From contig JAFZYY010000001.1 of assembly GCA_017616015.1 (NCBI GenBank), positions 186,001 to 250,000 on the forward strand: a DNA stretch of 64,000 nt, given 5' to 3'. Positions 51,241 through 58,666 of this stretch are shown here, one piece after another. Below the pieces are notes generated by a model. That model had not been told where the DNA came from and did not search any database. It worked only from the letters and a program-made list of their open reading frames with translations. The position numbers were made by a program, and so were the translations under genes. The stretch comes from Alphaproteobacteria bacterium. GTDB lineage: Bacteria > Pseudomonadota > Alphaproteobacteria > CAAGCB01 > CAG-977. Within the stretch, counting starts at the first letter, position 1, and the number at the start of each line of letters is the position of its first letter.

Positions 51241-53282
51241 AAAAAGAGTTTTTAATTAAAAAGAATTTTTGGAAAAGAACGTCCTTTCTGACGACTTCCG
51301 TTGCGGCGTTGCTGATCGCGGCCTGTTCTGTCGAGCCGGAGCCGCTGAGCGATTGGGAACGCGCCGTCCGCGTCGATCAGGATATTCAGGAAATGTTCCA
51401 GGATCAGCGCTCGAATAAAATTATGAAGCCGATTTCTTTATATGATGCTATGGCGCGGGCGTTGAAATATAACCTGAATTCCCGTTTAAAACTGATGGAA
51501 ACGGCTCTTTCCGCCAAACAGTTTGACTTGTCTTCCGTTGATATGCTACCGCAGGTGTCCGCGCAGGCCGGTTATTCCGCCCGCAGCAATTATGAAGCCG
51601 TTGTTTCCAAATCCATGCAGAACGGCGTTATGTCTCAGGACGCGAGGGCTTACAGTTCAAAGTCGCACGGTATAGCTAACGCTCAGATCAGTTGGAATAT
51701 TTTGGATTTCGGCGTCAGCTATTATCAGGCAAAGCAGGACGCTAATAGAATTCTGATGGTAAAGGAACAACGCCGCAAGCAGGTTCAGGCTTTGTTGCAG
51801 GACGTTCGTGCCGCTTACTGGCGCGCTTTGGCCGCGGAACGTTTGGCTCCGGAAATTGACGATTTGATGGAAGAAGCGACTTTCGTTCTGGAAAATCTGC
51901 GCGCCATGGGAAATGAATCAAAAGAAAATTCGCCCGTTTTGCTGAATTATCAGATGGGGCTGATGGAAACGATGCGCGATTTGAGCGAAATGAAGAAAGA
52001 ATTGCTTTTATCCCGCGAAAGTCTGGCCGCATTGATGAATCTGAAGCCCGGAACACGTTATCGGCTGGTCGGTTCCGAAAACGGTAATTTTGTGTTGCCG
52101 GAAATCCGGTCGAATTTGGATCGGCTGGAATGGCTGGCGTTGATGAACAGGCCGGAGCTACGCGAGGAAGATTATAAACTTCAGAATACGCGTCTGGCCG
52201 CTAAAAAAGCGTTGTTAAAATTGCTTCCCGGAATAAATCTTTCCGCTTCGGCTAATTATGACAGCGACGATTTCCTGTCTCATAATTCCTGGTTGCAGGC
52301 TGCCGCTCAATTAGGGTGGAATTTGCTGAATCCGGCCAGAATGCAGAAGACCTTGGCTTACGGGGAGGTGAAAGAAGCCGTCGATAATCTGAACCGTCAG
52401 GTAACGGCGATGACTGTTTTGACGCAAACCCATATCGGGTGGGGACGTTATCAGGGGGCAAAAGAAACATATCAGCTGAGCGTTGAAATTGCCGAAGTGG
52501 CTCAAAAGTTAGCACAGCAGGCTTCGGAAAACGCCAAAACGGACGTGTTGGCTGAAGCCGAAAAGGTTTCCACCGCTGCTCGGGCTTTGTTCGCCAAGTT
52601 AAGATCCGCCATGAATTGGGCTGAGTTGCAGGACGCGACCGGATACGTGTTCGTGACTTTGGGGCTTGATCCGTTGCCGGCAGATTTTGCGTCCAATGAT
52701 TTGGGAACGATTTCCAGAGCGTTGGAACGCGTGATGACGGCATGGGATATGGGACGGTTTACAAACGAGGATTATCCGCGTTTGCCGCCTGTGCCGATGC
52801 ACCGTCCGCCCGTGTATATCAATGCAAATTTGCCGATGCAAAGAGTGCTTGAGGACAGCCGGTTTGTCGTTACGGTTCCGCCGACGACTTTTGCCGAAGC
52901 GGACTTAGGACATAAAGTGGCTTATACGGCGACCATGCGGGACGGAAGCCCGTTACTGCCGTGGCTGTTCTTCGATTCGAAAACGATTACTTTGTCGGGG
53001 CGGCCGCCGGCTACTTCGGAAGGCATTTACGAAATCAAAATAATGGCGCGCAACAGCCGGAAAATGAGCGCTTATATCTTTATTACCGTTCAGGCCGTGC
53101 GCGGATACAAGACTATTTTGGATATGCGCGGAGCGGAACCGGATTCCCGCGTGACGGTTATTCAGCGTTGCGATGGTTCCGATGAATGCCGGGACTATCA
53201 GAACGTCCGCCAGATAGAGATGTTCCCGGAAAAAGTAACGGTAACGCCGTTGCCGCTTCCGACGAAAAACAGAAAAAGGTAA
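51237..53282 (+). CDS. TolC-type outer-membrane lipoprotein with C-terminal cadherin-like domain
   Basis: The 681-residue protein has a lipobox LIAAC followed by SVEPEP. An outer membrane efflux domain in two halves follows (about residues 50-490), with SLYDAMARALKYNLNSRL, ISWNILDFGVSYYQAK, DVRAAYWRALAAERL and LGWNLLNPARMQK. After a proline-rich linker comes a module of about 100 residues (AEADLGHKVAYTATMRDGSPLLPWLFFDS, TITLSGRPPATSEGIYEIKIMARN, YIFITV) that matches dystroglycan-type cadherin/putative Ig folds. That module is unusual in TolC proteins. Two cysteines follow near the C-terminus. A secretion or efflux channel with an adhesin-like surface or periplasmic module is the likely reading. 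Confidence 0.85.
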   Translation: MKKEFLIKKNFWKRTSFLTTSVAALLIAACSVEPEPLSDWERAVRVDQDIQEMFQDQRSNKIMKPISLYDAMARALKYNLNSRLKLMETALSAKQFDLSSVDMLPQVSAQAGYSARSNYEAVVSKSMQNGVMSQDARAYSSKSHGIANAQISWNILDFGVSYYQAKQDANRILMVKEQRRKQVQALLQDVRAAYWRALAAERLAPEIDDLMEEATFVLENLRAMGNESKENSPVLLNYQMGLMETMRDLSEMKKELLLSRESLAALMNLKPGTRYRLVGSENGNFVLPEIRSNLDRLEWLALMNRPELREEDYKLQNTRLAAKKALLKLLPGINLSASANYDSDDFLSHNSWLQAAAQLGWNLLNPARMQKTLAYGEVKEAVDNLNRQVTAMTVLTQTHIGWGRYQGAKETYQLSVEIAEVAQKLAQQASENAKTDVLAEAEKVSTAARALFAKLRSAMNWAELQDATGYVFVTLGLDPLPADFASNDLGTISRALERVMTAWDMGRFTNEDYPRLPPVPMHRPPVYINANLPMQRVLEDSRFVVTVPPTTFAEADLGHKVAYTATMRDGSPLLPWLFFDSKTITLSGRPPATSEGIYEIKIMARNSRKMSAYIFITVQAVRGYKTILDMRGAEPDSRVTVIQRCDGSDECRDYQNVRQIEMFPEKVTVTPLPLPTKNRKR

Positions 53283-53320
53283 AAAAATAAAAGCTCCTGA
53301 AAAGGAGCTTTTATTTTTTA
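53282..53320. terminator. Bidirectional terminator between the TolC-type gene and trpS
   Basis: AAAAGCTCCT (53290-53299) and AGGAGCTTTT (53304-53313) form a perfect 10-bp stem with a GAAA loop. T-tracts follow on both strands, matching the convergent genes. Confidence 0.9.
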
Positions 53321-54403
53321 GCGTTTGTATTTTTCCATTTGTTTTTTTAATAAATTGTCGTCTCTGAAATAATCGATTTTCATGGCTTTTCGGACGTCCT
53401 GCAAAGTTTGAGCCGCTTTTTGTTCGGCAACTTCGCTGCCTTTTTTCAGGATTTCATAGACGGAGGAAAGATCGTTTTCCCATTTTTTACGTTCTGCGCG
53501 GAAAGGCTCCAATATCGTCTGAAGGACATTGTTCAGCAGTTTTTTGACTTTGACATCGCCCAACCCGCCGCGTTTATAATGAGCTTCCAATTCGTCCAGA
53601 CTTTGATATTCCGGCAAAAATTCAGCCAGATGCTCCGGCTTCGCAAAGGCGCGCAGGTACGTGAACACGGCGTTTCCTTCGACTTTTCCGGGATCGGACA
53701 CACGCAGGTGATCCGGATCGGTAAACATATTCATGACTTTTTGCTGAACGTCTTTTTCGGAATCCGACAGGTAGATGCAGTTACCGAGCGATTTGCTCAT
53801 TTTAGCTTTGCCGTCCGTGCCGGGCAGGCGCATGCACGCTTCGTTGTCCGGCAATAAAATCTTCGGCTCGACAAGCGTTTCGCCGTAAACGGCATTGAAT
53901 TTGCGCACGATTTCCTGACACTGTTCTAACATCGGCGCCTGATCTTCGCCGACGGGGACGACCGTCGCTTTGAAAGCCGTAATGTCGGCGGCCTGACTGA
54001 TCGGGTAGGCGAAGAATCCGACGGGAATGCTTGCTTCGAAATTGCGCATCTGTATTTCCGATTTTACGGTCGGATTGCGTTGCAAACGGGAAACTGTCAC
54101 CAGGTTCATATAGTAAAAAGACAATTCCGTCAATTCGGGAACCATGGATTGAATGAACAGGTTTGATTTTACGGGATCCAATCCGATAGATAAATAATCG
54201 AGAGCGACTTCGAAAATGTTTTCCTGTATTTTTTCGGGGTTGTCCGCGTTGTCCGTCAAAGCCTGAGCGTCGGCAATCATGATATAGATTTCATCGTATT
54301 CGCCGGAATTTTGCAATTCGACGCGGTGACGCAAAGATCCGACATAATGTCCGACATGAAGACGTCCCGTGGGGCGATCGCCGGTTAAAATAATTTTGGT
54401 CAT
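53318..54403 (-). CDS. trpS: Tryptophanyl-tRNA synthetase
   Basis: The 361-residue class I enzyme has the HIGH motif as RPTGRLHVGHYVGSL and the KMSKS loop as GKAMMSKSLGN-type KMSKSLGNCIYL. The insertion of about 30 residues near EAHYKRGGLGDVKVKKLL is typical of bacterial TrpRS. AGAGG stands before the ATG at 54403. The adjacent downstream gene in transcription order is convergent. Confidence 0.97.
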   Translation of the reverse strand: MTKIILTGDRPTGRLHVGHYVGSLRHRVELQNSGEYDEIYIMIADAQALTDNADNPEKIQENIFEVALDYLSIGLDPVKSNLFIQSMVPELTELSFYYMNLVTVSRLQRNPTVKSEIQMRNFEASIPVGFFAYPISQAADITAFKATVVPVGEDQAPMLEQCQEIVRKFNAVYGETLVEPKILLPDNEACMRLPGTDGKAKMSKSLGNCIYLSDSEKDVQQKVMNMFTDPDHLRVSDPGKVEGNAVFTYLRAFAKPEHLAEFLPEYQSLDELEAHYKRGGLGDVKVKKLLNNVLQTILEPFRAERKKWENDLSSVYEILKKGSEVAEQKAAQTLQDVRKAMKIDYFRDDNLLKKQMEKYKR

Positions 54404-54481
54404 GCAAAAACCTCTTTCGTTTTGTTGCTTTTACTACGTCTTAACATAAAAAGAAATTAAAGAGCAATAGAGATAAGATGT

Positions 54482-54513
54482 AAAAAAATCTCCGTTTTTT
54501 TACAAACGGAGAT
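54482..54513 (-). terminator. Terminator T1 of array copy 1
   Basis: ATCTCCGTTT (54488-54497) and AAACGGAGAT (54504-54513) form a 10-bp stem. An A run at 54482-54487 gives a T tail on the minus strand. The same stem follows every copy of the array. Confidence 0.9.
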
Positions 54514-54533
54514 TTTAAATCGGAGATTTCTTT

Positions 54534-55277
54534 TTACCGACCGTCTCTGGCCGCTTTTATCTTGGCTATATCGGCAGACTTTAAAGGCTTGGGCTGTTTT
54601 TGTCCCTTTCCGTTGTCGCGCTGATCTACCGTTCTGTAAGAATTTTTGCCGACGATCAACAATTCTTCTTTCAGCGATTCGGGATTTCTCTTGTATTGCT
54701 GATATTCTTCAGCCGTCAGAGGCATCGCTATATAATAGGTCGTTCTGCTGCCTTCTTTTTCCGGCATGGGACCGTTACGCTTTTCCATCGCGTCGTGAAC
54801 GTTTTTGTGTATATCGCTGCCGGCTGAATTGGGCAGGGGCATCATGCAACGCCAGTCATGAAGAGAGGTCAGCGTTTCGTTCCCGAATTGGACGGAGCCT
54901 TCATTTAAAGCGCCGCTGAGAGCGCGCGGAAATAAATGATGATAGTTATATCCGTTCGGCGTTTTTCCTTTACCGATGGATTCGTAAATATCTCTGTCGC
55001 TTAAACCGGCCTGGCGCAGACGCGCGACTCCTTCTTTATTTTCCGTGCCGTCAGGATTGAACATGGTTTCTTTTAACATGCGTCCGCGTTCCTGTTTATA
55101 TTCCTCATAAAGGGCTTGATTGGCTGCGGAAGATATTCTGACCGCTTCAATCGGAACCCATTTAAAAACGACTTCAAAACCCGCGGGCAAAGAACCATTT
55201 CTGATGTTGTTATAGGAATGCGAGGAATGCTTGTTTCCTTTTTTTCTGTCGCGTTTCTTGTGAATATATTCTTTCAT
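54534..55277 (-). CDS. HNH-like tandem-array protein, copy 1 (most diverged)
   Basis: I do not recognise this family. The 247-residue protein has a short Lys-rich N-terminus, then GFEVVFKWVPIEAVRIS, PDGTENKEGVARLRQAGLSDRDI, and a central block YHHLFPRALSGALNEGSVQFG (HH at 113-114). The block continues with SLHDWRCMMPLP (His140) and DIHKNVHDAM (His157, His161). HH-H-H-x3-H spacing resembles the betabeta-alpha-metal (HNH) nuclease fold; that is inference. A conserved YYIAMPLTAEEYQQYK and a C-terminal ADIAKIKAARDGR follow. AGAGG precedes the ATG. Of the four copies this has the shortest N-terminus. Confidence 0.75.
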   Translation of the reverse strand: MKEYIHKKRDRKKGNKHSSHSYNNIRNGSLPAGFEVVFKWVPIEAVRISSAANQALYEEYKQERGRMLKETMFNPDGTENKEGVARLRQAGLSDRDIYESIGKGKTPNGYNYHHLFPRALSGALNEGSVQFGNETLTSLHDWRCMMPLPNSAGSDIHKNVHDAMEKRNGPMPEKEGSRTTYYIAMPLTAEEYQQYKRNPESLKEELLIVGKNSYRTVDQRDNGKGQKQPKPLKSADIAKIKAARDGR

Positions 55278-55313
55278 TTCAACCTCTGCTTGGTTAAGCG
55301 ATATTTAAAAAGC

Positions 55314-55341
55314 ATTATGACATAAAATAAAGCTCCGCCCA
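55314..55341 (-). promoter_or_regulatory. Promoter of array copy 1
   Basis: Minus-strand TGGGCG (55336-55341) and CATAAT (55314-55319), 16 bases apart, as in the other three copies (whose -35 is TGGACA). Confidence 0.65.
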
Positions 55342-55376
55342 AAAGAAAAAACTCGAAAAAGCAAGATTTCTTTTGG
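55339..55376. repeat. Inverted repeat overlapping the copy 1 promoter
   Basis: CCAAAAGAAA (55339-55348) and TTTCTTTTGG (55367-55376) are perfect 10-bp arms 18 bases apart. The left arm reaches into the -35. A palindrome of different sequence sits at the same place upstream of copy 4. Confidence 0.6.
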
Positions 55377-55410
55377 ATTAAACTGGCGGAAAATGATTTT
55401 TTTTAAGCAT

Positions 55411-55440
55411 AAAAAAATCTCCGTTTTTTCAAACGGAGAT
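55411..55440 (-). terminator. Terminator T2 of array copy 2
   Basis: ATCTCCGTTT (55417-55426) and AAACGGAGAT (55431-55440) with a TTTC loop; six A at 55411-55416 form the minus-strand T tail. Confidence 0.9.
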
Positions 55441-55461
55441 TTTTAATGTGAGTTGATTTTT

Positions 55462-56334
55462 TTATCGGCCTTGAGCTCTCATCTTAGCCGCTTTTACGAG
55501 AACGTCGTTGTTCTTGGGCTTCTTGTCATTCTCTTTGGCTTTTGTCGCAGCCTGCAGACCGGCTCCGCCGTTGCCGGGAGGCGGCCGTCTGTCTATCGTC
55601 GTTGAATCTTCGCGTTGATCTACCGTTCTGTAACCGTCTTTATCAACGATCAACAATTCTTCTTTCAACGCTTTGGGATTCGCTTTATAGAGCTCGTATT
55701 CTTCAGCGGTCAGAGGCATCGCTATATAGTAAGTTTTTCTTTTGCCTTCTTTTTGAGGAATAGGGCCGTTGCGTTCGTCCATAGCGTCGTGAACGTTATG
55801 GTGAATATCGTGACCGGGCGCATACGGCAATACCATCATGCAACGCCAATCATGAATAGAGGTCAGCATTTCGCCGCCGAAATTGACGGGACCTTCGTTA
55901 AAGGCGCCGCTTACCGCGCGCGGAAACAGATGATGATAATTAAAGCCGTTCGGAGTCTGACCTTTTTGACCAATCGTTTCAAAAATGTCTTTGTCGCTCA
56001 GACCGGCCTGACGCAGGCGGGCGATTCCTTCCTTGTTTTCCGTGCCGTCAGGATTGTAAACGGTTTCCTTCAGCATACGTTCGCGCTGTTCGTTGTATTC
56101 ATCATAAACGGCTCTGTTAGCTTCAGGAGATATGCGAACCGCTTCGATGGGAACCCATTTCATGACGACTTCGAAATCGTCCGGCGGAAGATGCATTTCG
56201 CCGTTGTTGTTATTTTGGGGCGCATTATTCTGGTGGTTAAAAGGTTTATTTCCTTTACCTTTGCCTTTCTTGCCTTTTTTTCTGGCGCTTCTGGCTTTTC
56301 GCGCTTCGTCGCTGTACAGATATTCTTTTTTCAT
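55462..56334 (-). CDS. HNH-like tandem-array protein, copy 2
   Basis: The start at 56334 (MKKEYLYSDEARKARSARKK) matches the conserved start of copies 3 and 4; AGAGGA lies upstream, and the longer frame to 56361 is not needed. The 290-residue protein has a Lys/Gly/Asn-rich N-terminus, then the shared block VVMKWVPIEAVRIS, TENKEGIARLRQAGLSDKDIF, YHHLFPRAVSGAFNEGPVNFG (HH 134-135), IHDWRCMMVLP (His161) and DIHHNVHDAM (His178, His182). YYIAMPLTAEEYELYK, KALKEELLIVDKDGYRTVDQ and a Pro/Gly-rich tail ending in KAAKMRAQGR follow. Nuclease-like reading rests only on histidine spacing. Confidence 0.75.
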   Translation of the reverse strand: MKKEYLYSDEARKARSARKKGKKGKGKGNKPFNHQNNAPQNNNNGEMHLPPDDFEVVMKWVPIEAVRISPEANRAVYDEYNEQRERMLKETVYNPDGTENKEGIARLRQAGLSDKDIFETIGQKGQTPNGFNYHHLFPRAVSGAFNEGPVNFGGEMLTSIHDWRCMMVLPYAPGHDIHHNVHDAMDERNGPIPQKEGKRKTYYIAMPLTAEEYELYKANPKALKEELLIVDKDGYRTVDQREDSTTIDRRPPPGNGGAGLQAATKAKENDKKPKNNDVLVKAAKMRAQGR

Positions 56335-56369
56335 TGCTGTCCTCTTTCTTTTGAATGACATCTGTAGGT

Positions 56370-56397
56370 ATTATGACAGAAAATGAAATTTTGTCCA
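56370..56397 (-). promoter_or_regulatory. Promoter of array copy 2
   Basis: Minus-strand TGGACA (56392-56397) and CATAAT (56370-56375), spacer 16. Confidence 0.7.
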
Positions 56398-56445
56398 GAA
56401 AAAAAATAACTGAAAAACAAAGTTTCTTTTAAACAGATAGACAAA

Positions 56446-56473
56446 AAACAGAGATGATTTTCAGCCTCTGTTT
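56446..56473 (-). terminator. TTTCAG-loop hairpin upstream of copy 2 promoter
   Basis: AAACAGAG (56446-56453) pairs with CTCTGTTT (56466-56473). On the minus strand TTTTTTG follows. Its sequence context matches the pntB 3'-end hairpin, so it looks like a duplicated terminator. Confidence 0.65.
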
Positions 56474-56566
56474 CAGATTTTTATTGGTTTTATAGCATAT
56501 TTTCCGAATTTGGAAACGAATGCTACGGAAGAGGAAAGAGAGCGTTATAAATAATTTAAAATCCGT

Positions 56567-56597
56567 AAAAAAAATCTCCGTTTTTTCAAACGGAGAT
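56567..56597 (-). terminator. Terminator T3 of array copy 3
   Basis: ATCTCCGTTT (56574-56583) and AAACGGAGAT (56588-56597), TTTC loop, preceded on the plus strand by an A run. Confidence 0.9.
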
Positions 56598-56617
56598 TTT
56601 AAATTAGATTCGATTCT

Positions 56618-57478
56618 TTATCGACCGTTTCTGGCCGCTTTCATTTTGGCAATATCAGCCGTTTCCAAAGACTTTTCAGGCTTCTTTGTTCTCCGCCATT
56701 CGGTTTTTCCTCTTCTCGGCTGTTCGCGCTTGACTTCTTCGTCCCGCTGATCCTCCGTTCTGTAGCCTCTGCTGCTGACGATCAACAATTCCTCTTTCAA
56801 CGCTTTGGGATTCGTTTTGTACAGTTCATATTCTTCAGCGGTCAGAGCGATAGGCACATAATAAGTTCCTCTCATTCCTGCCTGTTCGGGGATAGGACCG
56901 TTGCGTTCGTCTATTGCTTTGTGAAGCTGGTCGTGGACATTGTGGAAAGGCGGCTTGCACGGCAACACCATCATGCATCGCCAATCATGAATAGAGGTCA
57001 GCGTTTCGCCGCCGAATTCGACGGGACCTTCATTTAAAGCGCCGCTTACCGCGCGCGGATACAGATGGTGATAGTTAAATCCGTTCGGCGTATGACCGTC
57101 CCGACCGATCGTTTCAAAAATATCTCTTTCGCTCAGACCGGCCTGACGCAGACGTTCGATTCCTTCCTTGTTTTCCGTGCCGTCCGGGTTGTAAACGGTT
57201 TCCCGTAACATACGGTCGCGATTTTCAGGGAGGACATATTCTTCATAAATAGGACGACCGGGCACCCGAACCGCTTCAATGGGAACCCATTTGAAAACAA
57301 CTTCGAAATCTGACGGCGGAAGATGCATTTCACCGCCGTTGTTGTGTTGGGGAGCATTATTTTGGTTATGGGAAGGTTTGCTTCCTTTGCCTTTATTCCC
57401 TTGGTTTCCTTTATTCCCTTTTTTTCTATTGCTTCTGTCCTTTCGGGCTTCGTCGCTATACAGGTATTCTTTTTTCAT
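56618..57478 (-). CDS. HNH-like tandem-array protein, copy 3
   Basis: The start at 57478 has AGAGGA upstream; the frame to 57595 passes through the promoter and is rejected. The 286-residue protein has a Lys/Asn/Gly-rich N-terminus with two GNKG units, the VFKWVPIEAVRV block, TENKEGIERLRQAGLSERDIF and YHHLYPRAVSGALNEGPVEFG (HH 137-138). IHDWRCMMVLP (His164) and NVHDQLHKAIDERNG (His182, His186) follow. It differs from copy 2 in a PGRPIYEEYVLPENRDRM segment and in the PPF/HNVHDQ insertion. The C-terminal ADIAKMKAARNGR is near identical to copies 1 and 4. Confidence 0.75.
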   Translation of the reverse strand: MKKEYLYSDEARKDRSNRKKGNKGNQGNKGKGSKPSHNQNNAPQHNNGGEMHLPPSDFEVVFKWVPIEAVRVPGRPIYEEYVLPENRDRMLRETVYNPDGTENKEGIERLRQAGLSERDIFETIGRDGHTPNGFNYHHLYPRAVSGALNEGPVEFGGETLTSIHDWRCMMVLPCKPPFHNVHDQLHKAIDERNGPIPEQAGMRGTYYVPIALTAEEYELYKTNPKALKEELLIVSSRGYRTEDQRDEEVKREQPRRGKTEWRRTKKPEKSLETADIAKMKAARNGR

Positions 57479-57514
57479 TGCCGTCCTCTTTTTATTTGAA
57501 TGACTTCTGTTGGT

Positions 57515-57542
57515 ATTATGACAGAAAATGAAATTTTGTCCA
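57515..57542 (-). promoter_or_regulatory. Promoter of array copy 3
   Basis: Minus-strand TGGACA (57537-57542) and CATAAT (57515-57520), spacer 16. Confidence 0.7.
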
Positions 57543-57593
57543 GAAAAAAAACGACTGAAAAACGAAGTTTCTTTTAAACGGATAGACAAAAAC

Positions 57594-57616
57594 AAAGCGC
57601 GAGTTTCAGGCGCTTT
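57594..57616 (-). terminator. TTTCAG-loop hairpin upstream of copy 3 promoter
   Basis: AAAGCGC (57594-57600) and GCGCTTT (57610-57616), loop GAGTTTCAG, followed on the minus strand by GTTTTTG. Confidence 0.65.
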
Positions 57617-57654
57617 TCAGGGAGAAGGGGGATTTTATAAATTTTTTCCCGTGT

Positions 57655-57686
57655 AAAAAATCTCCGTTTTTTTTATAAACGGAGAT
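57655..57686 (-). terminator. Terminator T4 of array copy 4
   Basis: ATCTCCGTTT (57660-57669) and AAACGGAGAT (57677-57686) with a longer loop; A run 57655-57660 gives the minus-strand T tail. Confidence 0.9.
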
Positions 57687-57706
57687 TTTAATTAGGATTC
57701 CTTTTT

Positions 57707-58531
57707 TTACCGACCGTCTCTGGCGGCTTTTATCTTGGCAATATCCGCCGAGTCTAAAGTTTTGGAGTGCTTGTTGCCTTTTTTAGTCGTTTTGCTCTTG
57801 GCTCCGTTTTCCCGCTGATCAATAGTTCTGTAGCTGCTGCCGCTGACGATCAGCAGTTCTTCTTTTAATGCTTTGGGATTCGTTTTGTAGAGTTCATATT
57901 CTTCGGCGGTCAGAGGCATTGCGTAGTAATAAATTTCTTTTTTGCCCACTTCCTTTTGATCGACATAACCGTTACGTTCGTTCATGGCGTCGTGAACTTT
58001 TTTGTGAATGTCACAAAGGTTGTGCGCACACGGTAACGCCATCATGCACCGCCAATCATGGATTGAGGTCAGCATATCTTTTCCGAACCGGACGGGGCCT
58101 TCTTTAAAAGCGCCGCTCATGGCGCGCGGAAACAGATGATGATAGTTATATCCGTTTGGCAGGCGGCCTTTTTTGCCAACCATTTCAAAAATATCTTCTT
58201 CGTTCAGACCGGCCTGACGCAGGCGGGCGATTCCTTCTTTATTTTCCGTGCCGTCAGGGTTATAAACGGTTTCCTTTAACATGCGTTCGCGCTGCCTGTT
58301 ATATTCCCTGAAAATAGTGTGATTTTCTCCGGGAGATACGCGAGCCGTTTCGACGGGAACCCATTTGAATACAACTTCAAAATCTGACGGCGGCAGATGC
58401 TTTCCGCCGTCACTGACAATGTTGCCGTTATGAACGGAAATGGAATGTTTGTTGCCTTTGCCTTTATTTCCTTTTTTTCTTTCGCTTCTTGCTTTCCTTG
58501 CGCTGTCGCTGTACTCGTATTCTTTTTTCAT
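57707..58531 (-). CDS. HNH-like tandem-array protein, copy 4 (pntB-proximal)
   Basis: The 274-residue protein begins MKKEYEYSDSARKARSERKK with GGGGA before the ATG. The shared core is VFKWVPVETARVSP, TENKEGIARLRQAGLNEEDIF, YHHLFPRAMSGAFKEGPVRFG (HH 131-132), IHDWRCMMALP (His158) and DIHKKVHDAMNERNG (His176, His180). YYAMPLTAEEYELYK, LIVSGSSYRTIDQ and ADIAKIKAARDGR complete it. Being next to pntB with the best-preserved inverted repeat, it is a candidate for the founding copy. Function unknown; nuclease-like fold is a guess from histidine spacing. Confidence 0.75.
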   Translation of the reverse strand: MKKEYEYSDSARKARSERKKGNKGKGNKHSISVHNGNIVSDGGKHLPPSDFEVVFKWVPVETARVSPGENHTIFREYNRQRERMLKETVYNPDGTENKEGIARLRQAGLNEEDIFEMVGKKGRLPNGYNYHHLFPRAMSGAFKEGPVRFGKDMLTSIHDWRCMMALPCAHNLCDIHKKVHDAMNERNGYVDQKEVGKKEIYYYAMPLTAEEYELYKTNPKALKEELLIVSGSSYRTIDQRENGAKSKTTKKGNKHSKTLDSADIAKIKAARDGR

Positions 58532-58565
58532 TTCGTCCCCGTTTCGTTTAAGTGGCGTTTAAATC

Positions 58566-58593
58566 ATTATGGCATAAAAATAAATTTTGTCCA
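58566..58593 (-). promoter_or_regulatory. Promoter of array copy 4
   Basis: Minus-strand TGGACA (58588-58593) and CATAAT (58566-58571), spacer 16. Confidence 0.7.
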
Positions 58594-58630
58594 GAAAAAA
58601 TACTTGAAAAACAAGATTTCTTCTGGACAA
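58587..58630. repeat. Inverted repeat overlapping the copy 4 promoter
   Basis: TTGTCCAGAA (58587-58596) and TTCTGGACAA (58621-58630) are perfect 10-bp arms, 24 bases apart. The left arm contains the -35 TGGACA. Possible operator; inference. Confidence 0.6.
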
Positions 58631-58643
58631 GTGGACAAAAAAC

Positions 58644-58666
58644 AAAAGCGGCTTTCAGACGCTATT
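58644..58666 (-). terminator. pntB 3'-end hairpin
   Basis: AGCG/CGCT with A-T extensions around GCTTTCAGA, overlapping the pntB TAG and followed on the minus strand by TTTTGTTTTTTG. Weak stem but homologous to the hairpins upstream of copies 2 and 3. Confidence 0.5.

Noticed and set aside
55615-56358. 247-codon plus-strand frame over array copy 2
   Set aside because: Antisense to a gene with a conserved promoter and terminator; no motif.
57479-57595. N-terminal extension of array copy 3
   Set aside because: It runs through the conserved promoter; copies 2 and 4 start with the same MKKEY sequence.
54482-57686. Repeated ATCTCCG hairpins as a CRISPR array or REP element
   Set aside because: They are spaced about 0.9-1.2 kb apart at gene ends, have T tails and no spacers; they are terminators duplicated with the genes.
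36050-58531. Mobile element as the source of the tandem families
   Set aside because: I see no transposase, integrase, terminal inverted repeats or target duplication; tandem duplication explains the arrays better.
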